Part shown: in pieces, positions 53,000-64,000 of the stretch
Position numbering within the stretch: position 1 is the stretch's first letter
Layout of the letters: each line of letters begins with the position of its first letter
Notes under the pieces: generated by a model
Told to the model about the DNA's origin: nothing
Databases searched by the model: none
The model's input: only the letters and a program-made list of their open reading frames with translations
Made by a program: the position numbers and the translations under genes
DNA from: Platerodrilus igneus
Lineage: Eukaryota; Arthropoda; Insecta; Coleoptera; Lycidae
Direction: 5' to 3'
Assembly (NCBI GenBank): GCA_036346225.1
Contig: JARFIW010000139.1
Coordinates: forward strand, 4,650,001 to 4,714,000
DNA length: 64,000 nt

Positions 53000-54480
53000 T
53001 CACACATCTACAAATATACCTATACCTGTGGAAAAAATCCTTTAAAAATTTAGATAAACATAAACTTTGCACGTTAGACGATTTACTTCCTACACAATTA
53101 CCTAAAGCTAAACAAATAGTAGATTCCTTTAATTTAATTGCAAGCACTGATACAAATATAGGTCGCACTGATAAAATTTATATGAATATTGACACTGGTG
53201 ACCACAAACCTATCAGAAAGCGTCCGCACCCAATGTCCCCATATATGTCAAAAATATTGAATGAAAAATTAGATGAAATGTTAGAGCTGGGTGTAATTGA
53301 AAATGTACCTCACCTTGGTGTTCTCCTATCTTACTAGTTAAAAATCTTCTGGTGACTATAGAGTTTGTTTTGATGGAAGAGCTCTAAATGAAATAATTAC
53401 CCACGATAGCTACCCCATGCCTAATGTAGACCGAATTTTGAATTTGCTAAGAGGTGCTACATACATTTCTAGTCTTGATTTAAGACATAGCTTTTGGCAG
53501 CTACCTTTAACTACAGAGTCTAAGGACAAAACAGCCTTTAGTGTAATCTCCAGAGGCCAATTTAGGTTCGTTACAGTTCCCTTCGGTTTAAGAAACTCTG
53601 CTCAAACACAACAACGTCTCATTGATACTATTTTTGGACCGGAGTTGGAACCCCATATTTTCTGTTACCTCGACGATATTATATTCATATCTTCAACATT
53701 TTCTGAACACATTAAATTATTAGAAACAGTTCGTGACCGTCTAAAAGAAGCAAATTTAACTATAAATCTCAAAAAATGTGAGTTTTTAAAAACATTAAAA
53801 TTCCTAGGATACATTGTTGGTTCAAATTCTATTAGAACAGATCCAGAAAAATTTCAGCAATGACTAACTATCCAAGACCTAAAACAACCACACAAATTAA
53901 ACGTTTTGTTGGCATGGTTAGTTGGTATAGAAGGTTTATAAAATCATTTTCTACCCTTATGTCTCCTATTAATGATCTGTTAAAAGGCAAAAGAAAAACA
54001 ACCAATAGTTTGGAATTCGAGGCTGAGTCAGCTTTTCTAAAAATAAAACAAATCCTAGTATCTGAGCCTATCTTATCTCAACCTGATTTCAGTCAACCAT
54101 TCACGATAGAAGCTGATGCATCAAATACTGGTTTAGGAGGAGTTCTATTACAAAATCTAAATGGTGAAGATCACATTATCTCTTACGTAAGCAGATCACT
54201 TACACGTTCTGAACGCAATTACTCCGTTACAGAACGCGAATGTCTCTCAGTTATTTTTCTATAGAAAAATTCCGTCCGTGGATAGAAGGAACAAAATTCA
54301 CAGTCATAACAGATCATCACAGTCTGTTATGGCTCAATAATATCCAAAATCCTTCTGGGAAACTGGCAAGATGGGCCACCCGTTTAAGACAACATACCTT
54401 CGATTTAATTCACCGTAAAGGCAAGTTACATGTAATACCTGATTCCCTTAGTCGATCAACACAAGATAACACAGTAAATT
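53000..54480 (+). pseudogene. Gypsy reverse transcriptase and RNase H
   Basis: The RT carries PIRKRPHPMSPYMSKIL, LGVIENV, YRVCFDGRALNEIITHDSYP, SLDLRHSFWQLPL and TAFSVISRGQFRFVTVPFGL. Its catalytic block is FCYLDDIIFIS, with both Asp residues kept. The connection and RNase H show FTIEADASNTGLGGVLLQN, SRSLTRSERNYSVTEREC and FTVITDHHSLLWLNNIQNPS. Breaks occur near 53335, 53863 and 54245, each a single-base change or stop in otherwise well-preserved sequence. Confidence 0.9.
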
Positions 54481-55790
54481 TAAATACCTTAGAAATAGAT
54501 TTAGCTAACATAGATGATTACTATGTATCTTTAAAAAATAAAATTACAATTTCTCCAGATACCTATCCGCAATGGAAAATAGAAAATGGTTTGTTATACA
54601 AATTCCTACCTTCAAATTTACCGTTAACTACGAATATAAATAATTGGAAAATCCTAGTACCTATTAAACAAAGAAATGAAGTAATTTCTACTTGTCATGA
54701 TCCACCTACTGCTGGACATTTTGGATTTTATAAGACACTAGCTAGACTTCAAGAAAATTACTACTGGCCTAAAATGAAATATGATGTCATGAGGTATTGT
54801 AAAAATTGTTTAATATGTGGAGCACAAAAAGCATCGAATATGAAACCATTGGGTTTAGCAGGTAAAGAAAAAGATGTTACATTTCCGTTTCACACAATTG
54901 CTTTAGACCTCATAGGACCCCTTCCTAGGTCAAAACAAGGACACAAGTGGTTACTTGTAGTAGGAGACTGGTTTTCTAAATTCACTTTATTATTTCCTTT
55001 ACGTAGTGCTACCGCAACAAATATCGAAAAACATATCGAAAATAAAGTATTTCTGACCTACGGGGTACCTAAATTTATAATATGTGATAATGGATCACAA
55101 CTATCTGGAAACATTTTAAAAATTTAATTGCCAAATATAATGTTGAAAAATATGGTACACTGCAGTATATTCCCCACAATGTAATTTTGTAGAACGAATA
55201 AATAAAACTGTAGGTAGGGCGATTAGATCATATGTCGAAAAACACAACATGTGGGATGAGAATATAGCAAAATTCAGTATGCTATAAATTCAGCAAAACA
55301 TGAGGTGACAGGTTTTTCGCCAAATTTTTAAATTTTGGTAGACATGTACCTATTTCAGGAAGTTTTATTATTCGTCTTATAAACCCTCTGATGACGTAGA
55401 TATAATTCCTGAAGATAGGATAGCATATTCTACCGACCGACAAGGTCTTTTAATCTCTTCAAAGATGTAAAAATAGATTATATCTTGCCTATAAAAATGT
55501 CTAGTCGTTACAATTTACAACGTAGACCATTTACTTTCAATGTAGGTGATACAGTTTGGAGATCAAACAAAGTATTGTCTAGTGCCGCTGATGCCTTTAC
55601 TGCAAAACTTGCACCTAAATATATTTTATGTACAGTTAATAAAAAATATCTAACCTAATTTATAATCTTACTAACCCAGATGGGTCAAAGACAAATAACT
55701 GGCACATAAAAGATTTAAAGCCGTATACAGGCACTGATATAAATTTAGTAAATTTTCTAAATATACCTACCTTAACTTAAATATTACTAA
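54480..55790 (+). pseudogene. Gypsy integrase
   Basis: The HHCC zinc-binding region is intact: TAGHFGFYKTLARLQ, YYWPKMKYDVMRYC, KNCLICGAQK. The catalytic core shows HTIALDLIGPLPRSKQ (first Asp) and IICDNGSQLSG (second Asp), and after a frame change QCNFVERINKT (Glu region). A C-terminal chromatin-side region lies at about 55500-55790. The frame is lost at 55125. Confidence 0.88.
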
Positions 55791-56090
55791 ACATAAATTT
55801 TCTTAACAAATTTTTTTGTTGTTGTTACATTACACATATTTGATGTAAATTTTTTTCTTTTGATGACATATCATATCTAGCCCCCCACACTTACATACAT
55901 AACTGGTTTACAACAGCTATGCCCTCCTTATACCCCCCCATTGTTTTTTTCCTACAAATTTTTTGTTATATTTCTAATACTTTTTACCCATGTTGAGTGG
56001 TTTAGTCCTTACCAATTTTGACTTCACTGATTTTTGACTTTACCAATTTTACTTCCCTTTGGGACGTGTGATACGCGTTAGATATCTCAC

Positions 56091-56290
56091 CACTCAAACA
56101 TAATCCTTTCACTCAAACATAATCCTTTCACTCAAACATAATCCTTTTCACTCAAACATGATCCCTTTCACTCAAACATGACCCTTTTCACTCAAACACA
56201 AGTTTTTTTTCCCCAAACATAAATTTTTTTTCTCAAACGCAATTTTTTTTCTCCTCTCAAACATTTTTCTCAAACATACATTTTCTCTCA
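56091..56290 (+). repeat. Short tandem repeat before the 3' LTR
   Basis: Units of about 18-22 bases, CACTCAAACATAATCCTTT, occur at least six times cleanly from 56091 and then decay into CTCAAACAT-T-rich units up to about 56290. Confidence 0.85.
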
Positions 56291-56414
56291 AATTTTTTTC
56301 TCCTTTCCAATTACCTTTTTATTTTTCTTTTAATGAGTCTTTGATTTTAATCCACTTTTGGATTTCATAAAAAAATATATCTTCATATATTTTTTTTCTT
56401 TTGTTCCGGGGCAG

Positions 56415-57949
56415 TGTAACATGTCATTTTACCTATGGTAAATGCCACGTTACAGCTTCAGTTATTTCTCTTTTTAAACCTCACCTTTTACCTAGAAAAG
56501 TCCATCGAACCCTAATTTACACTTTACTTCTAATAGATAAGTTATAATCACAGAACATAGGAAGGTATGAGTATTTCATAAAGTACAGTGTTTGTTTCCA
56601 ATATTTATACCTGTTAGTAAAGTTGCCTATAATCCAGTGTTCTTGATATTTATTTTCATAGTTTAACTTTGCTAAAGAATTCTGTGGTCTTTCCTTTCCT
56701 TATAACTTCAAATTCCCCTCTCTGATAATTAAAACAGATGTTTGCATGTCAAAGCGTACTGGCAAAAGTTTTCATTTTCTTGTCTGGGTTCTGTGCACAA
56801 CAGGTCGTCTTAAATTCAAGGTGACGAAAATTGACCATGAGGTCGAAACAAGTATGTATTCCTTTATTAAATAATTAACTAATAGTCATCTAAATATTAT
56901 TACAGATGTCTAGCTTAGCGTTTTCCTTACCTCAATAAACTACAAATCCCACCGGATTACTTTTCCGATGGTAAGAATTAAATAGATACATTTTAAATTC
57001 CTTTACATTTGTTATAGCGTGTTTAATTAATGCACGTGTTATATTTCAGGGTCGTTCTCTACCCTCATGTCTTCATACCTATATTTAAGTTCCGCTATGA
57101 TGCAAATTTGCTTTGCTGTCGTTTTTAAAGGAGATGACAATGCCGTTGTATTTTGATTTACATTACCTCAACATGCAAATTTTAGTTTGGTTAAATATTT
57201 CTCTTAAAATAATGGATCTATGAAGTTACACAAAATTCTACCTCATCATTTGCCGTTGATGCTACCTGGGACTCCTACAGTTTATACACCTTTAATTGGG
57301 ATTTCCACAGATGGTCAGTTCAAGGAATTTTACGGTAACAACACATGTTTTACGATGCACGTGTCAGGTATGACAAACTAAAGTAATATTTATCCACGCA
57401 AAATTAAAGTGAACTGATTTCTACAAATATTAAATTTTCTTTTCATTTTCATTTGTAAAACGTACTAATATTACAGACAATTTATCTACTATTTGCAATA
57501 TTTAATTCCTAATTATACATAATCGTACTGGACGCATACTGTCCATATGTAAGCCACATGTTTCATGAAACTTATGGTAGTCAAGTTCATTCATTAACTT
57601 ATTAACGCTTTTTAAAAGCACAGTTACATTTTTTTAGTTACATAAAACAAGTTTCATTATTTTTACTGATCTATTCTATTTCAAATGACTTCATAGAACT
57701 TTTATGATATTTTTGTTCAAAATTAAATATCTAACAAAATTTAATAAATACGATAATTAATTTGTCTATAGTTTTCTCTCAGTTATTGATGTTACAGTTA
57801 TTAGTTCACCAATTCTCTTCCCCTCGAGATTTTAAGTTTCATGCAGCCTACGCAACCACGACGGTCGATGCTAGCTGTGCCAGAGCATAATTTTTTATGC
57901 TCTGTCGTGCACCTATCCTTTAATAACGCCTGAAAAAGGGTAGGGTGCA
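56415..57949 (+). repeat. 3' LTR
   Basis: More than 99% similar in substitutions to 48462-49991, ending GGGTAGGGTGCA. Differences include a 7-base indel and several one-base indels in T or A runs. The same CAGAGCATAA hairpin is present at about 57882-57906. It is preceded by a weak polypurine stretch, CCGGGGCAG. Confidence 0.9.
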
Positions 57950-57964
57950 ATGCATCACATTATA

Positions 57965-59987
57965 CAGGGTTAATAAAAGTATGGAGGCTGCGATTTATTG
58001 TTGTTAATATTCATTTTAAAAAATTATGTACGAAACAAAAGTTTCTCATGCGATTTCTATTTACATTTTAGAATGCTTGACATTTTTGTTCCTTCAATTG
58101 TTTTGAGTTATGCCTATCTGCTTAATTTTTTTAAATGGGAATTTGTTAATTTTACTCTACCACTGGATAAATTATTTTTTTCTCTACAATATTATTTGTT
58201 TTCATTTTTAAATTTATTTAATAATACTTTTACAAGAAAACATCGGTTCATTCAAGTATTTTATAAATGTTAGGTACATCTAAGATAAACAAAATGATTT
58301 GCAGTAAAGTTATTCGTCACAATATTATCATTAAAAATAAATTAATAACTAAGTAAATTAAATTGTGTTCAAATTGTCCTCCACTTGTAATTTGACAATG
58401 ACTCAATTTTCAAAAAATTCACCAAAATTTTTTTGTATCGTCCTGGTAATTCGGATTTTTAAGATGCCAGTTCAAATACTACAAAGTGTTTACTAATTAA
58501 TAGATACATCTTTGATAGACAAAAGGGAAGCGATACACAAACTCGAGCCGAGTAATTTTAGCAGTGGTTATTGCTTACGTCAAATACAATTATACAATTT
58601 ATTTCTGTTAATATTAGCAATAGCGAGTTTAAGAGAACGTGAAAGAATTGAAATACTTATGATGCTAGATTATCGAGATAGACACAGAAGTTTACAAGAC
58701 GCTTGTAATTTATTTAATAACACGTATCCAAATAGAAGTACAATTTCTAAATCCGTTGTAAGCAAAACTATAAAACGCTTTGAACAAACGGGTAGCATTA
58801 AAAATTGCCAAAGAGCGGTAGACCTACAACAACAAAAACAGATAATAGAAAACTGAATGTTTTATTGACTGCATTAACCAACCAATTAGTGGCCATTCTC
58901 AATATTTCAGTCATAGGTCGTTTCAATTTTAAAAAATGACCAGTATAAATCTTAAAAGATACAACTTTTACAAAAGTTGACAGAATATGATTTAGACACG
59001 ATACTACAATTTTGTGAAGAAATATAAGATATTTGCAATAATATTGAAAATTTCGCCAACAATATTTTCTCCGACGAAGCTGCTTTTGCATTACCGATAA
59101 AATAAACAGACATAACTGAATATGCTGGTCATCTGAAAATCCTTTTTGGTTTTTAGAGCACCATACGCAGTATTCCCAAATGGTTAATGTTTAGGTTGGC
59201 ATTCTAGGGGATCATATTATTGATCCCTTTTTCATCAATGTCAATTTAAGTTTGACTCCGTATCTGCAGTTATTGCAAAATTAAATTATACCTGATTGTA
59301 CTACCCTCTACCCACATGAAAACAACAAACACTTTCCGAATAACAGTAGTTCCAGCAAGATGGAACCCCACCACAATATGGTTTAAATGTTTGTCAATAT
59401 TTGGATAACGTTTTTCCAAACAGATGGATTGGGAGACGAGGAGACATTGAGTGGCCAGCCCGTTCACCTGATTTAAGGCCTTTAGATTTTTCTCTTTGGG
59501 AATATGTAAAAATAAAGTTTACTAAGATAAGCCTCATGACATCGAGCATTTAAAACTCCAAATTACCATGATGATACAAGAAATTCCCAGTGAATTTTTA
59601 GAGAATTCTCTTTAGAGTTTTGTAAGTCGAATTAATTTACTTCGTTATTAATTTGTTTTTAATGATAAGACTGTGACCGATAACTTTACTTCAAATAATT
59701 TTGACTATCTTAGATGTACTTAGCATTTATTAAATACTTGAACTGATGCTTTCTCGTAAATTTAAAAAAAAACAAATAATATTGTAAAGGGAAAAAATTA
59801 TCTATCCGATGGTAGAATAAAATTAAGAATTATACAGACATGCGAAATCAAAACAATTAAAGGAAAAAATTCAAGCATTCTAAAACGTAGATAGAAATCT
59901 CATAAAAAATTTTTTGCATTGAACAAATTTCCTAAAATATATATTAACAACAATAAATCGCCGTCTTCATACTTTTAACTAATCCTG
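57965..59987 (+). mobile_element. Tc1/mariner-type element with DUF4817-like transposase
   Basis: About 2.0 kb. Inverted ends CAGGGTTAATAAAAGTATGG and CAGGATTAGTTAAAAGTATG (right, read inward) continue through GCGATTTATTGTTGTTAATA at both sides. TA precedes the left end (57963-57964); the right flank is decayed. It sits 11 bases after the target duplication of the Gypsy element. Confidence 0.8.
58512..59620 (+). pseudogene. Transposase relic, all three catalytic Asp readable
   Basis: The HTH part is LRERERIEILMMLDYRDR, LFNNTYPNRSTISKSVVSKT and RFEQTGSIKN. The catalytic part is NIFSDEAAFALP (about 59055-59090), QQDGTPPQYGLNVCQYLDN (about 59345-59405) and WPARSPDLRPLDFSLWEYVK (about 59450-59510). 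C-terminal IQEIPSEFLENSL lies at about 59575-59612. Frames change repeatedly between these blocks. Confidence 0.8.
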
Positions 59988-60480
59988 AAAAACTCTCTCC
60001 ACCAATCTATATGTGCAACAAGTTCTTGCTTAGCATTTGCCACAATTGCAAATATTTAGTGATTTATCATGTAGAAGTATATCAACACACTGATGGTAAC
60101 ATCAAATAAAGTTTTGATATACCAAAAGGTCTAGATGTTCATAAGAAATGGTGTGAGTAAATGAATGCAGCATGATAAAACTCAAAATAACTTCTTTCAG
60201 TTAGTTACCATTGTGTGTGTAAAGATAATTTTGCAATACATTTTTAATATGTTAAATTCTCAAATTCATATCTTCGTTCGTCGGTCTTTTAAAATTTTCA
60301 ATAATTTAAATCGGTTTCTAAAAATTTTCCCTTTTCAATAGTAAAAAGTTAGAACGATTGCTTGTTCTCTACCTTGTTTGGATTTTAGTGAAAATTTATT
60401 AAAGGGAACCTTGACAAGCAAAGACTAAAAAATTCAGCGAATAACTGGTAGCTTCATGTTTCGCTGAATTAATAGCATAT
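59988..60480. other. Short gap, nothing clear
   Basis: No recognised feature. The distal integrase of the reverse-strand Gypsy copy probably ends just to the right. Confidence 0.4.
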
Positions 60481-60489
60481 TAAATTTGT

Positions 60490-63400
60490 GGTAATTCAAT
60501 TTCCCATAAGGCATGCTCTTCGACATACAAATAGTTTTGTTTATCCTTTTAACAAAATTACATTGCGAACAATAAACCACGCTGTACCAATTTTTTTCAA
60601 TTTCATACCTGTTGCAGGTCTTAAAACTACGATTAATTAACTGTGGGTCATTATCTCAAATCACAAACTGTGGAACTCCATAAACAAGAAAAATTTTATC
60701 TTCTAAAAACTTTACAATCAAATGTGCATTGGCACTTTTCAAGAGATATAACAAAATAAATTACAAAAAGTAATCACTAACAGAAATCGATATTTGTGTT
60801 TGGAACGAGGGAACGGACCCATCAAATCTAAGGCAATAGTTTGAAATGAAAATTTCACGTCTTTTCCCTTTCCCATCATACCAAGGGGACCTCTATTTGA
60901 CAATTTCCGTGCACCACAAATCAAACATTTCTGGGAAAATTTGAGCGCATCGAAATTCATTTTCAGCCAATAAAAATATTTTTAAACCCGAGCTAATGTT
61001 GTCGAAAAACCAAAATGTCCAGCTGAAGGGGGATCATCACAAGAACGAATAATTTCTTCCCTTTGAGTTTTTGGGGATAAATGCTTCCAATCAACAATAT
61101 TCGAAGTAACAGGTAGGTTAGAAGGAATAATCTTGAAAACAAAAGCATCTTCCACGTTCCATTGTAACTCTCAGGCGATGACAAAATTTTTGTTTACGAT
61201 GATTCATACCATAAATCTAAATTATCAAGTTTGATCGTCACTAAATCAACTTCAGAATTTTCTACAGGAATCGCACGACTAAGGCAGTCGGGGGACTATA
61301 TTACATTTTTCTATGGTGGAGTAAGTGAAATGTATGTCTCAATCTCACCGATCACTTAGCAAGTTTTCCAGTGGGGTTCTGTAAATTACTTAGCCAAAGC
61401 ACAGAATAATCATCAATAACAATTGTAAACCTAACACTTTCCATCCAAAGGCAAAATTTCTCTATAGCAAAAATAACTGCAAGACCTTCTTCTGTGACAG
61501 AACTTTCAGCTCAGTTGAGAGTCTTACTTGAATACAAATAACACGGTCTTCTCCATTTATATTCTGTATTAAAACAGCACTCAATCCAGTATTACTGGCA
61601 TCACATTCAACAAGCAAAGAAACTGAGTAATCAGGTTGTGAAAGAAGGAGTGCCGAAACTAAAGCTTGCTTCTTTATGACCCAACGATGCCAACTGCACA
61701 TTCCTATACACCTTTTAACTTCTGTTGTGGTATTTGAACAGGGGAAGTTAATCATAGGGGATTCTTTTTCAATGTCTGTGCTGAGAGAATTTGTACCTAC
61801 AACATAATCAAAAAATTCGAAAGATTTCTTGAAGAACTCGCCTCTTTTAAATTTAAAGTTGTTTGTCTGATTAAGACGTTCTTTTACCTCAGACAATAAT
61901 TTCAAATGTTCTTCAAAGAACGACGAACATAGTTATGATATTGACCAAATAACAGAACACATGGGGTTCAAAACGTGAACAAAAAATTGCATTAACTAAG
62001 AGCTGTTGTATCTGCCCAGAGTTCTTCAAACCAAAGGGCATACATATAAACCTATACTGTCCTCTCGAAATAACACTAAATGCGGTTGGTGAATTTGATA
62101 GCGGTAGTGCAATTAATTTTATCAACAATTTTAGCGGAAGTTCCAAATACATAAATAAAGCAAGTGCAAGACAAAAGTACTTACCAATTCAGCATCAACT
62201 GCAGAAGATCAACAGGAAACCACTCTTCTACTAAATTCAAAAAGGGGTACCCTTAATCAAGATAGCTATTGGTGGCGGCGGACGAGTTCGACAGGTGGCT
62301 GCTGATATAGGAACGGCGATACAAGTTTTAATTATGATATTGGAAACAACAGCTTTCAAAGCAAACTACTAAAAGCACTATGTAACTTAACTTTCAACAT
62401 CTGCGAGTTATCAACTAGATGAATGAACTATATAACAAATGTTAGAATTTCTGTTTTAAATAAAATTAGCTTGATGGCGTCAACAGCGGTCTTATTCTTA
62501 GATGACTCACTAAGAGAGATCTGTCAAAATAACTTTCTTAAATTTACGCTGGAAATATAGTTCGCAATTCTCAACATATTAAGTGTTTTATCTACATTTC
62601 CAAGCAGATACAAATCGTGAACGATTATCATTTAAAGCGTTATCATCAAAACAAAACAATATTCACCACAGATTTCTTCACCAATAACACAAGCGATAAC
62701 CACAGACTGTTGTGCTGTTTTATGACCTTAAGCCACAACAAGTCATACAACTCGTCGTTCAATATCTTACCCATATAAGGTGATACCACATAAGGTTTCT
62801 TACATAAGAGCGTAGCATCATTCGTATCTATATCTATCTCAATAAAATTAGTATGTCCTAACCTATTGTTACTGCTAATTTCATTGTAAGGCTAATCATT
62901 TTTGAACTTATGTATGCTGAACATCTGAAAGGTCATGTAGATTAAACAAATAATCATCGTAACTAAGAAGAATGAAAGATGAACCTAAATACAGAACACC
63001 ATTTTCAACCTCACTCTGAATGCACCATTTCTTACTCTTAAAGTCAGCAATTATACCAAACAATTTTGCAAATATAAAGGCATGAGGTAGAGAAGGCAAA
63101 ACTAAAACACCAGGAACACGACAAACTTCACCAACACCAATAGCTAAATCGATCAAAACTTAAACAGACTTCACTGCTCAGCCCGCTGTAGCAATACCTA
63201 TCTTCTCTGAACTAAAAACTTTTAATTTCAACTTTTCAATTAATGCAAGTGCCAAAGATTCAATCACATAAGTAATACATACAAAATTCAAAAAACCTGT
63301 AATGTCTTTATTAAAAAGTTATACCACGACATAGGGAACGTAAGAAACATTTTTCACGAATAAAGAATCAGTCTTAGGCTTACAACAAGTCCAACAAAAA

Positions 63401-64000
63401 TTTTTCACAACATCCAGTCATTTTGACCACTCAGTTTTATAAGAGAATCTTTCCTGTTTACACAAAATAATCGTAGCCTTTTCAAGTGACGCAGCATGTC
63501 AACTACCACGCATCTGAAGGTTCAATGGTTTTTTTAACACAACTGACAAGCAGTCACCCTAACTCCTTTCCGACCACATTCGTAACAAAGTGCTCTACAA
63601 TTTCTAAACAAATGACCACACCAGTGAGCAATTCCAACAAACTAATTTATCTATCCTAACTGGACCAGGCAGACTAACCACCGAAAGCTCAAAGTACTAT
63701 TATCTACAACTTGTACTTTAGGGAGGTACAATTCATTTTATATAGACGCTGCTCTTAACAGTATAAATATTTTCATCTGAAGCAGAACAATTATTTACAA
63801 AGTGCTGTAGATTTATCGAGCTTATTATAACATTCCAAAACAGACTTTTGTTGAATCAAATTTTTTGCACAACTTCAACAAGTGCTGCAATAAAATCTGG
63901 AATACAATTTTTTCTAATCATCTTAACCTTAGTTACTTCAACTTAAAATCAAAAATAGAATTCAGCTAAAACAAATCGTGAGAAAAAAAATTGAGAACCA
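60490..64000 (-). mobile_element. Decayed Gypsy-type element, runs off the window
   Basis: - strand order from the window end is as follows. Gag zinc knuckles (about 63560-63660, C-x2-C and CYECGRKG...ACQLC). Protease distal half (62908-63156, VLVLPSLPHAFIF). RT (62300-61600, SVISRGQYRFICMPFGLKNS; the active-site block reads FCYLVNI, both Asp lost). RNase H (61600-61300, LVECDASNTGLSAVLIQNIN; IVIDDYSVLWLSNLQNPTGK). Integrase (61180-60500, CLICGARKLSNRGPLGMMGK; TIALDLMGPFPRSK; QCNFVKRINKT). It is the same lineage as the element at 48.5-57.9 kb but much older. LTRs are not visible. Confidence 0.85.

Larger units (their letters stand above)
48462..57949 (+). mobile_element. Complete Gypsy-type LTR retrotransposon, young but frame-broken
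   Basis: LTRs 48462-49991 (1530 bp) and 56415-57949 (1535 bp) differ by only a handful of substitutions. The target duplication is ATGC (48458-48461, 57950-57953). In order: a leader with a primer-binding-site-like array, gag (50862-52320), protease (about 52700-52980), RT/RNase H (53200-54470), integrase (54480-55790), then a second tandem repeat (56091-56290). It lies in the PRPF6 intron upstream of exon 48032-48246, in the opposite orientation to the gene. Confidence 0.92.

Noticed and set aside
48247..64000. Further upstream exons of PRPF6
   Set aside because: No - strand segment here encodes PRPF6 residues; all coding remnants belong to mobile elements.

Overview
This is AT-rich animal nuclear DNA, most likely from an insect. 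The evidence is spliced genes with GT-AG introns of about 50 nt, TTAGGTTAGG-like motifs, and a mixed load of LINE, Gypsy, Tc1/mariner, SINE and MITE copies. The order cannot be fixed from the sequence. Only two host genes are firmly recognisable. The 3' part of the F-actin capping protein beta subunit gene lies on the + strand (exons 5399-5771 and 5818-6057). The 3' part of the spliceosomal U5/tri-snRNP factor PRPF6/Prp6 lies on the - strand (exons 48032-48246, 36588-37144, 36248-36532 and 17425-17760). The two genes point towards each other, and both run off the window or into unseen exons at their 5' ends.

Almost everything else is transposable elements. 1-4.7 kb holds a LINE 3' end, RTE-like LINE fragments, a tandem dimer of a tRNA-derived SINE and a decayed transposase. 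6-17 kb is intergenic, with a tRNA-like relic and a nearly full-length reverse-strand LINE (11.1-14.9 kb). The 18.5-kb PRPF6 intron (17761-36247) holds an LTR element with its 5' LTR split by a second LTR element; both target-site duplications are readable. It also holds a CR1-like LINE with an SGNH-esterase ORF1 (30.4-34.7 kb).

The next large PRPF6 intron (37145-48031) is the most informative part. Its outermost layer is a TA-flanked mariner-type element (37178-48009) that sits 33 and 22 bases from the two splice sites, so the intron was about 53 bases long before insertion. That element's transposase gene was then split by a Gypsy element (38764-47671). The Gypsy element in turn took up a solo LTR, a mariner, a LINE scrap, a MITE with a 9-bp target duplication, a 2.1-kb element with about 455-bp inverted repeats, and a hairpin element. 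A single family of nested events therefore explains a roughly 200-fold intron expansion.

From 48462 the upstream PRPF6 intron carries a complete Gypsy-type retrotransposon with about 1.53-kb LTRs (48462-57949, 4-bp duplication ATGC). Its leader contains a tandem array of units resembling the primer-binding site. It is followed by another Tc1/mariner-type element (57965-59987) and a decayed reverse-strand Gypsy copy (60.5-64 kb). Many apparent frameshifts fall in homopolymers, including one inside a conserved PRPF6 exon and several between the two young LTRs, so base-level accuracy of this sequence is open to doubt.
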